Assembly (NCBI GenBank): GCA_030765055.1
Contig: CM060947.1
Span: 104,119,619 to 104,183,618, forward strand
Direction of reading: 5' to 3'
Length of the DNA: 64,000 bases
Origin: Mantis religiosa
Lineage: Eukaryota; Arthropoda; Insecta; Mantodea; Mantidae
The translations under genes and the position numbers were made by a program. The number at the start of each line of letters is the position of its first letter. The stretch's first letter is position 1. Below are positions 24,301 to 35,759 of this stretch, one piece after another. Below the pieces are notes generated by a model that had not been told where the DNA came from, ran no database searches, and saw nothing but the letters and a program-made list of their open reading frames with translations.

Positions 24301-24847
24301 AACAATTATAACATCAAAAACCTACTTAACAGCAACAATACACATAGGATAAAACCAGAGGAAAAATCAGGCATTAACAGGATTAAAGTGTAAAGACTGT
24401 GAAAAAATTTACATAAGTAGGACAAAAAGAAACATGGGCACTAGGAAGAAACAACATATTAGGCATCTAAGATACAAGAATACCAAAAAGTCCATTTCTG
24501 GTCCGAGAATGAGATTGAATACTAAAATACGTACAAAAAACATAGAGAGCTTGTCATCTGGGAGAAAATATACATAGAAAAGCATAAAAACCAACTAATG
24601 AATTTTGAAATCATGCCAGAAGATAAGCCCACATTTAGATTCATCATGAAATCAACAGATCGCTAGCAGCAACTCCAGAACTACCCACACCACTGGATCA
24701 AGCTTCAGTCGCAATAGAGCTGATGATGCAAACAATAGCTTGCATACCTCAATATAGGCATGCAAGTGAAGCTCATGTGTAGAAGATATGATTCATCTAT
24801 AATCTATGTTTTGCTTCACTGTGGTGTTCCAATAAAGTAAAATGTTG
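24300..24847 (+). pseudogene. Penelope-like element family C, cut by the gap
   Basis: The plus-strand frames give a decayed GIY-YIG block (KKQHIRHLRYKNTKKSI, then FWSENE, then ELVIWEKIYIEK). After it come CTGATGA at about 24721 and a 3' tail with CTTCACTGTGGTGTTCCAAT. The same tail ends the palindrome at 10041. The element runs into the N gap. Confidence 0.7.
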
Positions 24848-25847
24848 NNNNNNNNNNNNNNNNNNNNNNNNNNNNNNNNNNNNNNNNNNNNNNNNNNNNN
24901 NNNNNNNNNNNNNNNNNNNNNNNNNNNNNNNNNNNNNNNNNNNNNNNNNNNNNNNNNNNNNNNNNNNNNNNNNNNNNNNNNNNNNNNNNNNNNNNNNNNN
25001 NNNNNNNNNNNNNNNNNNNNNNNNNNNNNNNNNNNNNNNNNNNNNNNNNNNNNNNNNNNNNNNNNNNNNNNNNNNNNNNNNNNNNNNNNNNNNNNNNNNN
25101 NNNNNNNNNNNNNNNNNNNNNNNNNNNNNNNNNNNNNNNNNNNNNNNNNNNNNNNNNNNNNNNNNNNNNNNNNNNNNNNNNNNNNNNNNNNNNNNNNNNN
25201 NNNNNNNNNNNNNNNNNNNNNNNNNNNNNNNNNNNNNNNNNNNNNNNNNNNNNNNNNNNNNNNNNNNNNNNNNNNNNNNNNNNNNNNNNNNNNNNNNNNN
25301 NNNNNNNNNNNNNNNNNNNNNNNNNNNNNNNNNNNNNNNNNNNNNNNNNNNNNNNNNNNNNNNNNNNNNNNNNNNNNNNNNNNNNNNNNNNNNNNNNNNN
25401 NNNNNNNNNNNNNNNNNNNNNNNNNNNNNNNNNNNNNNNNNNNNNNNNNNNNNNNNNNNNNNNNNNNNNNNNNNNNNNNNNNNNNNNNNNNNNNNNNNNN
25501 NNNNNNNNNNNNNNNNNNNNNNNNNNNNNNNNNNNNNNNNNNNNNNNNNNNNNNNNNNNNNNNNNNNNNNNNNNNNNNNNNNNNNNNNNNNNNNNNNNNN
25601 NNNNNNNNNNNNNNNNNNNNNNNNNNNNNNNNNNNNNNNNNNNNNNNNNNNNNNNNNNNNNNNNNNNNNNNNNNNNNNNNNNNNNNNNNNNNNNNNNNNN
25701 NNNNNNNNNNNNNNNNNNNNNNNNNNNNNNNNNNNNNNNNNNNNNNNNNNNNNNNNNNNNNNNNNNNNNNNNNNNNNNNNNNNNNNNNNNNNNNNNNNNN
25801 NNNNNNNNNNNNNNNNNNNNNNNNNNNNNNNNNNNNNNNNNNNNNNN
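24848..25847. other. Assembly gap of exactly 1000 N
   Basis: A run of 1000 undetermined bases inside a dynein intron. The round number suggests a placeholder rather than a measured length. Reading frames that run through it are artefacts. Confidence 0.99.
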
Positions 25848-25848
25848 C

Positions 25849-26080
25849 CTGTATACACAGATCCTTCTTCACTACCTACAACAAAATTATTCACATCACC
25901 GTGTGGAAATGCAAGGCAGGTAACTGCTATTGCCTTTCCTTGCTTGTGCTGTAGTTCCAAAGTTTCTTGTGGCTGTGACAGCATATCCAAGCTCCAGCTA
26001 CATAATCTCCCATCTGTAGATATACTAATAAGATTGTGTGCATTTTGTGTTCCCACAACACTCAGGCAGTATACTGGATG
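25849..26080 (-). CDS. DYNC1I: Dynein intermediate chain exon: [16 protein letters not shown] blade
   Basis: This 232 nt exon has a CTTTTAG acceptor. It encodes [19 protein letters not shown], then the [12 protein letters not shown] blade, and ends [11 protein letters not shown] plus one base. The G of the donor dinucleotide is at 25848 and the T falls in the N gap, so the donor is only half visible. The final G plus CA of the next exon makes the alanine of the family's YTACRHG junction. This shows that no exon is missing in the gap. Confidence 0.96.
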
Positions 26081-26464
26081 CTAAAAGCAAGCATTATTAC
26101 ATTAGTCCAAATATACAAGGAGTAATGAATAAGAGTAACATTTATTACAGTGCAAAAGCAATGCAAATATAATTTCAAATATTTTTTAAAAATGTTTAAC
26201 TAGATTACTGTTACCATATTTTTGTAATTACTGTTTGAAAATTCACATATTATTACTGAAAGTGGTAAAAAGTATTTTATCTGGTACATAGGATATGTCA
26301 CCATCAGACATTGTGGAAGAATTAAATTATTTATCAAATATGGTAAACTGATCTGTTATGATTGATATAATTGTCTCAAGCAATATAATATTCACAAAAA
26401 CTGAAATGGAAATGCAAAGTATGCAATTACTTTCAATAATTTTCAATGTTATGAGCTATATATG

Positions 26465-27010
26465 AGTATGTTCAAAAAATTCCATAACATTTGTAATTTT
26501 CTGTCTATGGAGTGTTGGAGCAAAATCAAATTGACATTCCTGTACATGCCTGTGTATAATGTGTAACTGTGTCTGTTAGTTATTGCTCAGTGCTGTATTG
26601 AATAGAATGTTGTGTCGCACAATTTGAAAATTTCGAAATGACATAGAGGAGCAATGCATTTGCATTAAATTTTGTGTGACACTCAAGTAAATCTTTACAA
26701 AGACACACCAAATGATGCAGGAAGCCTACATTGATGTGTGCTTAAGCTATGCTTGGTGTTACAAATGGTTGACACGGTTTAAAAATGACTGGATGGAAGT
26801 TAAAGATGACCCTCATTCAGGATGCCTTCTGATGTCTACAATGTTCATGTCAGGAACGTCAATGAAACTGTGCATGCAAAATCGAAGAGTGACTGTCCGA
26901 GAGATTGCAGAAGAATGTAACATTTCATTTTGATCATGTCACGATATCCTGACACAGCATCTTGAAATGCATCATGTTGCCATGACAAATTCCCATGGCT
27001 CATGAACCAT
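26465..27010 (+). pseudogene. mariner-like transposase remnant
   Basis: It starts with a TTCAAAAAATTCCATAAC end like other mariners. The plus strand reads WYK-like, then RFKNDWMEVKDDPHSG, then RRVTVREIAEECNIS, the N-terminal DNA-binding half of a SETMAR-type mariner transposase. Stops are present and the catalytic half is gone or unreadable. Confidence 0.65.
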
Positions 27011-27539
27011 GATATGAAAGACCATCATCTTGCAATCTGTGAAGAATTTTGAATCACGCAAATGAGAACGAGATGTTCTGTGAACTATTTTTTATTTCCA
27101 AAGTTGAAAACCTTATTGAAAGGACAAAAATTTACAACAATAGATGAAATAAAATAAAATTCACAGACAGGGCTTCATGTGATGCAGAAAGATATGTACT
27201 AAGCCTGCTTCTGGAAGTGGAAACATTGGAAGCATTGTATCAATTGTGAAGGGGAGTATTTCAAAGGGGACCATGCACAATAATTAAAAGATAAAAGTAG
27301 AAAAATTTTAGACAGGTTGAGTCAGACTGAAAAATTTGGCCTACACACAGCTGGTGTGAAAGAAGAATTTAATTTCCATTCATTTTTTTTTTTTAACAAA
27401 AAATTGGATGTGGATGTTTGTTCAGTTTTATTACTGCCTCCTCTACTCTCCCAGTAAGGACTCTTCAGTGACTTGCCTGTAGCAAGCTCTGAATTCCAGC
27501 CTGAAATATGTATCTGCAGATATTGTTAACACACCTTTC

Positions 27540-28190
27540 TTCATGTTCAGCATATCTGATCACAGATTGTCACCTCTGATTTGTAGAAGAAAATGTTAAG
27601 CACAACTGGTATAGATTTGTCTACACAGATGAGGTGACATTTTTGTCTACAAATGTAGAAAAATAATTGTTTACTGCCCCAGAAGTAAACATTAAGATGC
27701 ACAATAGGAAGTACAAATGGACAGCCAAGGTTACGAATCTGTGTCATATTGGGGTTGGTTGCCGCAAAACAGTCCAGTTCTGCTGTGGCAACTTGATGGC
27801 ATTTTAAATAGCCAGAAGCATAAAGTTATCCTCAGAAACATAATAATACCTTATGTAAGGACTAGATATCCCAATGGAACAACTAAAATCTAGCAGGATA
27901 ACCAAAATATCTACATAAATCAGCAGGCTTCAAACTGGTTCTTGCAAAGACAAGATATCAGTGATTAATTGGTCTCCTTACTCACAAGATTTGATTTCTA
28001 ATGAAAATGTGTGGACAGAGATTAAAAAGATTTTGGAGTTACACTGGGCTGCAAGACCACACAAGGGCCCGCCCCAAAAAAAGTTTTGTATGATCATTAG
28101 GCATTTGATGTCATCCATTTCTTTTAGAATAGGGTAGTAATACAAGCAGATGGTTTACAAGCCCAATATGAGGTTAAATTCTAATTTTAT
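27540..28190 (+). pseudogene. Tc1-like transposase remnant
   Basis: Frames give FVYTDEVTFLS, LDGILNSQKHKVILRN, DISVINWSPYSQDLISNENVW and a C-terminal LQAQYEV. These fit the catalytic region of Tc1 transposases (WSPxSxDLNPIENVW). Several frameshifts. Confidence 0.7.
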
Positions 28191-28746
28191 CTGCTTTTTC
28201 ATTTACAAATGTAATATTTACTTATTTCACATTTAATTTGAAAACAAAATTAGTGTGTTTTGTACTGTTATGCACGCTAGCTTGCCCAATGATATATATC
28301 AAAGAGGGCGGTCCGAGGAAATTTTGGGCCGCTATGTTTACTGCAAGCCAGTTTGGCTTGGCCCCACCCTCCTCAGGCTACTGTATAAGGATCACGTTCC
28401 CAAGCCAAGCATCAGTTTGCCCAGTACGGGCAGTCAGCTACGACGAGAGTTCGACCAGTACTGGCAGGTAGTCACGACGAGAGTTTGCCCAGCACAGAAG
28501 TCACAGCTGGGAGTCAGTCACAAAGGTGACTAGGATATGAGAGTCCACAATGTAAAGCCACACTACAGAGCGAGAGTTACATTGGAAGACATTGGTACCA
28601 GGAGAGTTCCAGATGTCGGAAGGGCCTACAGCTTCATCATGTTAATCACGTGTTGTGTGAGAAAATTCCAGACTATTTAGTTCAAATATTCATTTGGATT
28701 TTACTCGCGTTTTTGGGAACTAAGTTTAATAAAACAATCACTAGAT
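28191..28746 (+). other. GC-rich, LTR-like segment
   Basis: Clearly more GC-rich than its surroundings, with internal near-repeats (CGACGAGAGTT twice, GCCCAG/GACCAG blocks) and an AATAAAA signal near its right end. It looks like part of a retroelement LTR or leader. Its right edge is interrupted by the tRNA-like complex at 28747. Confidence 0.35.
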
Positions 28747-29495
28747 AGAGTCAACATGAAACGTTCAATGCCATGGCCGGGATTTGAACCACGGATCTCC
28801 TGGTTTCCGTCCAGTCGTTCTAACCCATTGAGCTACCATGGCCAACGTGCCGCCCAGACATTAAATTCTCCATTTGACTCTTATTTCCCCGGTAGACCAC
28901 TAGGGGCTCTTGCATCCGAGATACACCGTTTGTGGCGACTTACTATCGTAAGTACTTGAGTCCCAGGCTTCATCATTTAACTGTTATTATTTTAGTTAAT
29001 TGATGGAAACTGATCATTTCTTCATACTAGCCGTATATAGGTTAAGGTTTTTGATAGTCAACATGAAAAATTCAAATCCTGTGGTCCAAATGCCGGCTAT
29101 GGCATTGAACTTTTCATGTTGACTCTAGAACTGCCTATATACTGCTAGTATGAAGAAATGATTAATTTCCATCAATTAACTAAAATAATAACAGTTAAAT
29201 GATGAAGCCTGGGACTCAAGTACTTATGGTAGTAAGTCGCCACAAATGGTGTATCTTAGATGCGAGAGCCCCTAGTGGTCTACTGGGGAAATATGAGTCA
29301 AATGGAGAATTTAATGTCTGGACGGCACGCTGGCCATTGTAGCTCAATGGGTTAAAGCAACTGGACAGAAACCAGGAGATCCATGGTTCAAATCCCGGCC
29401 ATGGCATTGAATTTTTCATGTTTACTCTATCAAAAACCTTAGACTACATACCGCTAGTATGAAGAAATGATTAATTTCCATCAATTAACTAAAGC
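28747..29495. mobile_element. tRNA-like repeat complex with PLE-style layout
   Basis: Two tRNA-like heads in opposite orientation (28770-28845 minus, 29330-29402 plus; GGTAGCTCAATGGGTTAGAA type A box, GGTTCAAATCCCGG B box). Outward from each head is CATTGAA...CATGTTGACT. The last right-hand end alone continues into a tail through AACCTTAGACTACATACC. An imperfect 12 bp duplication, CAATCACT(A/G)GAT, lies at 28735-28746 and 29496-29507. An internal partial copy sits at 29055-29200. Confidence 0.7.
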
Positions 29496-29802
29496 CAATC
29501 ACTGGATGTTTATTCTGAGCCATTAGAAATGGTGAACTGAAAATATCAGGTGTTCAGAGTTGAGTGTGACCGTGGGTGTCTACTCTTATAGAATTATAGA
29601 ATTATCATCATTGTCACAGAGACCTTTTCTATTCCACTGTTTGAATCTTGTGCTTTATGTGTTATATACAATTCTTTAACCTTAAATATATTCATGAAAG
29701 CTTGACATCTGTATGCGACTGCAAGCCCAATTCCCCCACCGATGCTCAATCCAGTACACTTCCTCAAACAATGTTGCTAGGTTACTCATCTATGCAAGTG
29801 GT

Positions 29803-29822
29803 GGGGGGGGGGGGGGGGGGGG
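29803..29822 (+). repeat. G20 homopolymer
   Basis: Twenty uninterrupted G in AT-rich sequence; could form a G-quadruplex. The length may be inexact. Confidence 0.85.
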
Positions 29823-30099
29823 AGAAAGAATTAAACGAGCAGCATAGTAGGTTGTTATGCATTGTAAGTTATACAGTACAGCCTAGGCAGCAGTTTCAGT
29901 TTTTATGTGTGAGCATAAATGCAAAGAAAACAAATGTCTTAGCAATTAAAAATTATAATATGCATAAAGAATATTGTTTTTCTGCCCCCTAACAAGAAAC
30001 TATTCAGGATATGAATCTCAGAAGGTTTTATTGCTGTGCACCTGCTTATACTTCAATGCATATTCATTAGATGAAAATATGAAAGGTGACTAACCCATT

Positions 30100-30505
30100 G
30101 ACATTCTGTACAAGCTGTTTTGTACAGAAGTATTGGATCTTGGCAAGACAAGTAGCAAAGATATGATTATAGAAAGAGCTCTCAAATTTTGGTTTAGGAT
30201 CTTAAATTTAGATAATTTGTTAAGACAGTGCATAGAATATCAGGAAAAGTCTTAGGGAATATGGATAAACAAGAAGCATCTGAAAGAACCTGAATTGAAT
30301 GGAATGGGGAATGGACAATAATAAGGAAGAGATTTGAAGACAGAAATCCAAAATATTTTTGGTGGGATAATGGAAAAAAGGTCTTTGGTAGATGACATAT
30401 CAATGAAGGAAACATGGGTAAGGAAGACAGGTTGACAAGGCAAAAAAAAAGAGCAAAAGGAGACAACAGCATGGCTAAGAACTGGTGTTTGGAGACTGAG
30501 AGGAC

Positions 30506-30563
<58 letters not shown>

Positions 30564-30960
30564 TTTTTTTTTTTTTTTTAAAGCATCCCACAGAGTCAGT
30601 ATTCCATTTGTGGAGGGAAGGAAGATCTGGTGTACATAGTTTTTAAATGTCAAGGAATGGACTTAGAGGAAAGAATTTCTGCAGCAAAAATGGGTAAAAG
30701 TGTACAGAACAGCACAAAGAGGGCTTTTTAGAAAGTAGTAAATGAGCTTAAATTCATTTTTAAGTTAGTAAAAAATGGTCTGTATAAAGGGAATCATCAA
30801 CATTTTCTTGTTAGCTGTTATTAATGCCTTAGATAGCTTTGAAGTATAAAATGCACGCAGAAGTAATTAGTTGGATGTGTATGATGGGTTAAGAGGCTGG
30901 GTTGAATGTCCGTCACAGTCAAGTATGTATTAGCTCAACACAAATAAATAAAATATGAAA
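30100..30960 (+). pseudogene. LINE C-terminal relic with ATT repeat
   Basis: The plus strand reads ALKFWFRILNLDNLLRQC, matching ALKYWYMVLNLEEGN in the LINE at 47745. Further on is a remnant shared with 16910. An (ATT)n run at about 30507-30563 followed by a T-run interrupts it. The 3' end is A-rich (AAATAAATAAA). Confidence 0.6.
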
Positions 30961-30979
30961 GGTGACTGTAGAAATAAGC

Positions 30980-31870
30980 TAAAGGCACACTTCCCGATAC
31001 ATGCCTATGAACAGCATGTACAAATGATTTGGACTTCAACAAATATAAGCTTCGAGGGTCTGTTCTTTTTGTCTTTGGAAGTACATTATGATTTTAATGT
31101 GATACCCATACCTGGCATTTAGAATTTCCACAAAGTATTTTGTTACTTGCACTTTAAGCTTTGTTTGAATAGCAGTCAATTAAAGTTTAAGCATACACAT
31201 TTACAAGGTCCAACTGGTGTAGCATTTCAAAAAGCTCTGCATTTGCATACTCGATAAAGATGTTCTGTACAAACTTCTGATCTGCCAGTCAGTATTTAGC
31301 AAACAGCAAGTACAGACTCTGACCAGCAGCTGATGTCAAACCAATGCATGTACATTGGAAAGATGTGAAAACTCATCATGGGAATTCAGTTTAATTGAAA
31401 CAAATTATTAGGTATGTTTTCAAATGCACTAATGCTATCATTGTAACAGGCATTTAATCAGACTTGCCTGAAGTGGCTGACTAGCAAGTTTACATCATTG
31501 TTGCTACTAGCTATCGGAACTGTAAGCGTGAAAGACTAGAGTTTATGCCTATCCTTAGTATAGCATTTCATTCCTGCTTACAGTTTTGAATGCTTTTAAC
31601 AATTAACTTCATGAACTACTTTTAGCACATGTCAAATCCAGGAGTTCGTTAACCCCCATAGCTAGTAGTTAGTGTAAACTTACTTGCAAATCATATAGTT
31701 CGGTGAAATGTATGTCCACATGATGCCACCATTTACAATGTAATAATTTTGATGCACCTTACATCAGAATTTTTTTGAAAAGCTTGATTTGATTATAAAA
31801 ATGCATTTAAGAGCTAACTGTGCGTGCTTGATGATAATTCTAAGATGATTCTTTTATTTGAAACCCTGAT
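30980..31870. other. No recognisable feature
   Basis: Intron sequence; no gene or known repeat seen. Confidence 0.5.
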
Positions 31871-31887
31871 GAAATACTATCAAGGCT

Positions 31888-32074
31888 AGATAGTCAACAT
31901 CAAAAATTCAATGCAATGGCTGGGATCTGAACCACGGATCTCCTGGTTTCCATCCAGTCGCCCTGACCCATTGAGCTACCATGGCCAACTTGCCATCATG
32001 TTGACTAACAAATACCTTAGCCTATATATGGCTAATATGAAGAAATGATTAATTTCCATCAATTAACTAAAATA
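31888..32074. mobile_element. tRNA-like element with PLE-style layout, compact copy
   Basis: A tRNA-like head on the minus strand (31915-31990) flanked by inverted AGTCAACAT/ATGTTGACT ends. Only the right side continues into the tail AACAAATACCTTAGCC. The 12 bp duplication ACTATCAA(G/A)GCT lies at 31876-31887 and 32075-32086. Confidence 0.75.
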
Positions 32075-32089
32075 ACTATCAAAGCTGTT

Positions 32090-33000
32090 CAGACTGAAAT
32101 ATATGCAATTTTGTGATATTTACGAAAACTGCATAATTTATGTAACTACACCATTTCCACACATTCGCATTATCATAAATGGAAAAAATGAAGGTCCCTA
32201 CATGTTACAGGCATGTTTACTGGTGCCAATTTTCACATTTGGTTTTACTGGAGCATATTTTATTGAAAATCCTGCTACAAATTCTGGTATTGCAAGTTTA
32301 GTCATGCACTGCTTGTTCCAGTCATGGAACATTGCTTTTATAGATTCTTAGTTTACTTTCTATCGGAGATAGAACACTGTAGTGCTTCTACTTCCAAGAA
32401 CAAACGAAACTTAGCTTTATTAAAAACATCACAAAAGAGTCACAAAATGCAAAATTAATTGCAAAGATTGTATGTAGGTAAAACGAACAAACAGTGAACA
32501 GCCACATTAGCAAACAGTGACTAGAATGTTGCTATAAATATTCAAAATTTCTATCATGAAATAGATGTAGACAAATGCTATTAAAACTTGTAAGTTTCCC
32601 CAGAAGAAAAATTGTTTACCATTAAAACATTGGGTCATGAACTTTGAAATTCCCCAACAGAAAGCCTCAGCCAATTCATCACAGTTACATAGATAACAAT
32701 CCATCTACAACTGATCAAAGAATTGCTTTCAAAATCTATCCTATTAAAAGTGAAGTATTTGCATTAAATATCATACTTGATGTAAAAAAATAAAATGTAA
32801 CTTCTGTGCCCCAAAAGCTATCTTCATTATAAAAGGTAAGACCTTTAATACCTTGCTACAACATAGTATGGAATCCAATATAAAGAGCAGAGCAGTGTAT
32901 TTTGCTTAGAATTCACATTCCTAAAAGACAGATCCAAGTTTGGCATATTACTTTCATTTACAAAGTACAAAATACAATATTAATAAGCAATTTGTTATTA
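32090..33000. other. No recognisable gene
   Basis: Intron. A short CKDC...KTNKQ-like trace near 32460 could be a very old GIY-YIG relic, but it is too weak to call. Confidence 0.4.
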
Positions 33001-33007
33001 ATTGAAA

Positions 33008-33292
33008 AAACTATTTGTTCTTTCAATTAATTTGGATGTTACTGTTACTAAATTCCTCCAACAAGCCTAACTGGTTAGGCTAACAAGTCTAGAGGAAAAG
33101 AAAATTCAGAGGTTGAAGCATGGAACAAATTTACAAAAAAATTTCAAGTTTGAAAATGGAAGCAACAGCTTCCGAAACTAGTCTCTTAAAAAATAAAAAT
33201 GTAAGTGATACAGTGTTAAAAACAGATTACAAATAATTTTTTTAAATTAATTTGGATGTATCTGTTATTAAATTCCTCCATGCATGCATAAT
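33008..33292 (+). mobile_element. PLE family B tails in tandem
   Basis: Two direct copies of the family B 3' tail plus extra tail (TTAATTTGGATGT, then CTGTTA(C/T)TAAATTCCTCC) at 33025-33060 and 33243-33283. The second is preceded by the hammerhead-like region at 33144-33185 (GCTTCCGAAACTAGTC), here with a mutated core. Confidence 0.65.
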
Positions 33293-33374
33293 TTGTCATT
33301 AGCTTGTGGTACTTATGGGATAACTTTATGGGGAAACATCACAGCAACAGAAGTAAAAAAAGTATTCAAACTAC

Positions 33375-33405
<31 letters not shown>

Positions 33406-33840
33406 TAATAATTCGAATAATGGCAAAAATAAATAGCAGACAGACATGCAAATTAAAGTTTAAAGAGTTTGGCATTTTAACTGTTCCAAGGAAAAGAACC
33501 AAAAAATCATGGCATACATAATTATACTCTAAGAAATAATTACGACTATTTTAGATCAGTGTATAGGGGAACTCTTAAACAACCGCTGCAGTAAAAGCAT
33601 GGGTAAAGAACTATATAATAAGTTACCAGAAGAAATTAAAATAATTAATAAAATGTAATATAAACAGAAGGCATTAAAAACATTCTTAATAACAAATGCA
33701 TTCTATAGTTTGGAAGAATAAGTATAGAAATATGTAAAAAGATAAAACTATGTATGTATATATGTATATAAAATTGGAATTGACGTGTCCTTGAAATCAT
33801 TGTATTCAAAGGATAAATAAAAGTATCTTATCTTATCTAC
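33293..33840 (+). pseudogene. LINE 3' fragment with TATCT tail
   Basis: Reads YGITLWGNITATEVKKVFKL at the left, then KELYNKLPEEIKIINK, then KALKTFLITNAFYSLEE. These words are typical of the C terminus of RTE/CR1-type LINE polyproteins. A run of A interrupts it near 33375. It ends in TATCTTATCTTATCT at 33840, 25 bp from the dynein exon. Confidence 0.75.
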
Positions 33841-33864
33841 TTATTTTAAAGAAAGATCACATAC

Positions 33865-33982
33865 CGTATGTGCAGAAGTAGATAAAGGTGTGCGCTGAAT
33901 GGGAGTTCGTTTCTGCACTCTGTTGTCCCATAGAACAATTTGTCCAGAATATGTACCCCCAAGAATCAGGTTGGGATGAAAC
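33865..33982 (-). CDS. DYNC1I: Dynein intermediate chain exon: [17 protein letters not shown] blade
   Basis: This 118 nt exon has a pyrimidine-rich CTCATTGCAG acceptor and a GTATGT donor. It encodes 39 codons including [20 protein letters not shown] and [16 protein letters not shown], one of the most conserved blades in the family. It ends in phase 0. The intron just past its donor begins only about 25 bp before the TATCT-rich tail of a LINE copy at 33840, which is unusually close to a splice site. Confidence 0.97.
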
Positions 33983-34704
33983 CTGCAATGAGAAAAAAGT
34001 TGAGCAGAAATGATCTTGGCCAAAGCAGTCTCATGAGCATTGTACAAATTTACGAGTATGCTAATATACAAATTTAAATAGATTGAAACCTATATTTCAT
34101 AAATTATTATGAAATAATAAAACTACTTTCTGCAAAGGCAATGCATTTATAATACACATGTCCATATATACGAGTTCTATTCAAAAAGTATCGCAAATTT
34201 TGAAATTTTGCAGGCTATGTTTTATTCGACTGTTTTGTGATGTTATGTTGGTACTCATGTCCCTCACTTATGTTGACAAGCTCAGCCATTTTGAATGTTC
34301 AGTTAACTGTTGACAGCTATTTTGCTTGGACGTGTTTTGGCTCCTCTTCGATTTCTGCCTATACCAAAAAATGGAACAAAGACTCTGTATCAAATTTTGT
34401 GTGAAAAACAAAATTAAGTGTGCAGATACATTCCAAATTTTGACTGTGGCATATGGTAAAGTGACCTTGGGCCAAAGCAACGTTTACTGGTGGTGTACAA
34501 AACTCAGAAGATCAAGAAGATGTGAACAAGAGCGTCCCAGATGCCCGAGCTCGTCAACAACAGACGAAAACATTGAAAAAATGAAGAAAATAATATTGGC
34601 CAATTGTGCAATCAATGTTAGGGAAGTTGCTGAGGATCTAAACATATCCATGGGCTCATGCCATTCAATTTTTACCAATGATTTGGGCAAGAGATGGGTC
34701 ACAA

Positions 34705-34853
34705 TTCCTTTCTTGAAAGTGTTGAAAACAGTTTTGTTATGATAAATTAAATTTAAAGGGAGTCGATTAATGACACTAAACAACACTTTTAAATTTTTCC
34801 GGAACATGTTTCAGAGACTTTGATTCTATCCTCAGCTGGCCATCGACTCATGG
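34705..34853 (-). mobile_element. PLE family A 3' end nested in mariner copy 2
   Basis: A single-armed 3' end with the extra tail at the left (CCTTTCTTGAAAGTGTTG), then the family A end, the hammerhead-like motif and GGCCATCGAC. It splits the mariner transposase between the DNA-binding and catalytic parts, so the PLE moved after the mariner. The flanking duplication is not clear. Confidence 0.82.
34799..34840 (-). ncRNA. Hammerhead-like motif, PLE family A (nested copy)
   Basis: The core CTGAGGA and GAAAC-ATG-GTT are intact. Stem I is weakened (CCAG against CCGG). Confidence 0.5.
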
Positions 34854-35759
34854 GTTGCCGCAAAATTCGTTCCAAACTTGCTCAATTTTGAACAAAAACA
34901 CCATCACATTTACATTGATGTTGCACTCTGTCCATGACGACCCAAATTTGCTCCAGAGGGTCATAACTGGTGACGAATCCTGAGTTTATGGTTAGACGTG
35001 GAAACTAAAGCTCAATCATCCCAATGGATGATGCCACACGAGGCAAGACCGAAAAAAGTGTGCCAAGTTTGGTCGAACATTAAGGTTTTGCTTACAGTTT
35101 TCTTTGATTGCAGGGCAGAGCATGGTGCATAGTGAGTTCTTGCCACAAGGTAAACGGTCAATAAGGAATATTACCTGCAAGTTATGTGCACTTTGTGTGA
35201 AGCAATCCACCAGAAACACTCGCATTTATGGAAGAACAAAAATTGACTTTAGCACCATGATAACACCCCTGCTCACGAATTTTTGGCCAAAAACAACACA
35301 CTTATAATGCCGCAACCACCGTACTCCCCAGACCTGGCCCTCTGTCACTCCCGCCAACTAAACTGAAGAGTCCCATGCAAGGATGATGCTACACTACAAT
35401 TGAAGAGGTAGACTGCATCGAAGGAGCTGAACAAGATCACTAAAAAAAAAAAAACTTTTTTAAAGTACTTCGAGAATTGGAAAAAACACTGGCACAAGTG
35501 CATAATATCTGGTGGGGATTACTTTAAGGGGACAAAATAGATATAACGAATAAATAAAAACTTTATGAAAAAACACAAAATTCACGATACTTTCTGAACA
35601 AACCTTGTATCTTGTTTTATTGATTTTTAGTTAATATGTCAAATCTGTACCACAACTACAGAAAACAGTTGCTATTGAAGTTAAATAATTTGCAATAGGA
35701 AAGGGGATGCAAGAAATGGAGTGATGTGCAAGGAGAAATATTGAAAAGTAAGGTTAAGT

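Larger units (their letters stand above)
34171..35607 (+). pseudogene. mariner transposon copy 2, broken transposase
   Basis: Ends are CGAGTTCTATTCAAAAAGTA on the left and, in reverse from 35607, CAAGGTTTGTTCAGAAAGTA, with TA flanks (34169-34170 and 35608-35609). The plus-strand frames hold the N-terminal domain (KKIILANCAINVREVAEDLN, SMGSCHSIFTNDLG) and a catalytic half around 35050-35540 with several frameshifts. It is interrupted by the PLE family A piece at 34705-34853. Confidence 0.88.

Noticed and set aside
24793..26056. Long open frames across 24793-26056
   Set aside because: They run through 1000 N; only the dynein exon at 25849-26080 is real.
28850..28935. Hammerhead in the body of the tRNA-like element (GGGGAAATAAGAGTC)
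   Set aside because: A CCCC/GGGG stem and GAAA are present, but no CTGANGA core and no stem I could be placed.
29330..29402. Functional tRNA genes at the tRNA-like heads
   Set aside because: Stems are imperfect, the base before the anticodon is not T in this family, and all sit inside repeats.
32400..32720. Possible GIY-YIG trace (CKDC, KTNKQ)
   Set aside because: Too short and out of frame to separate from chance.
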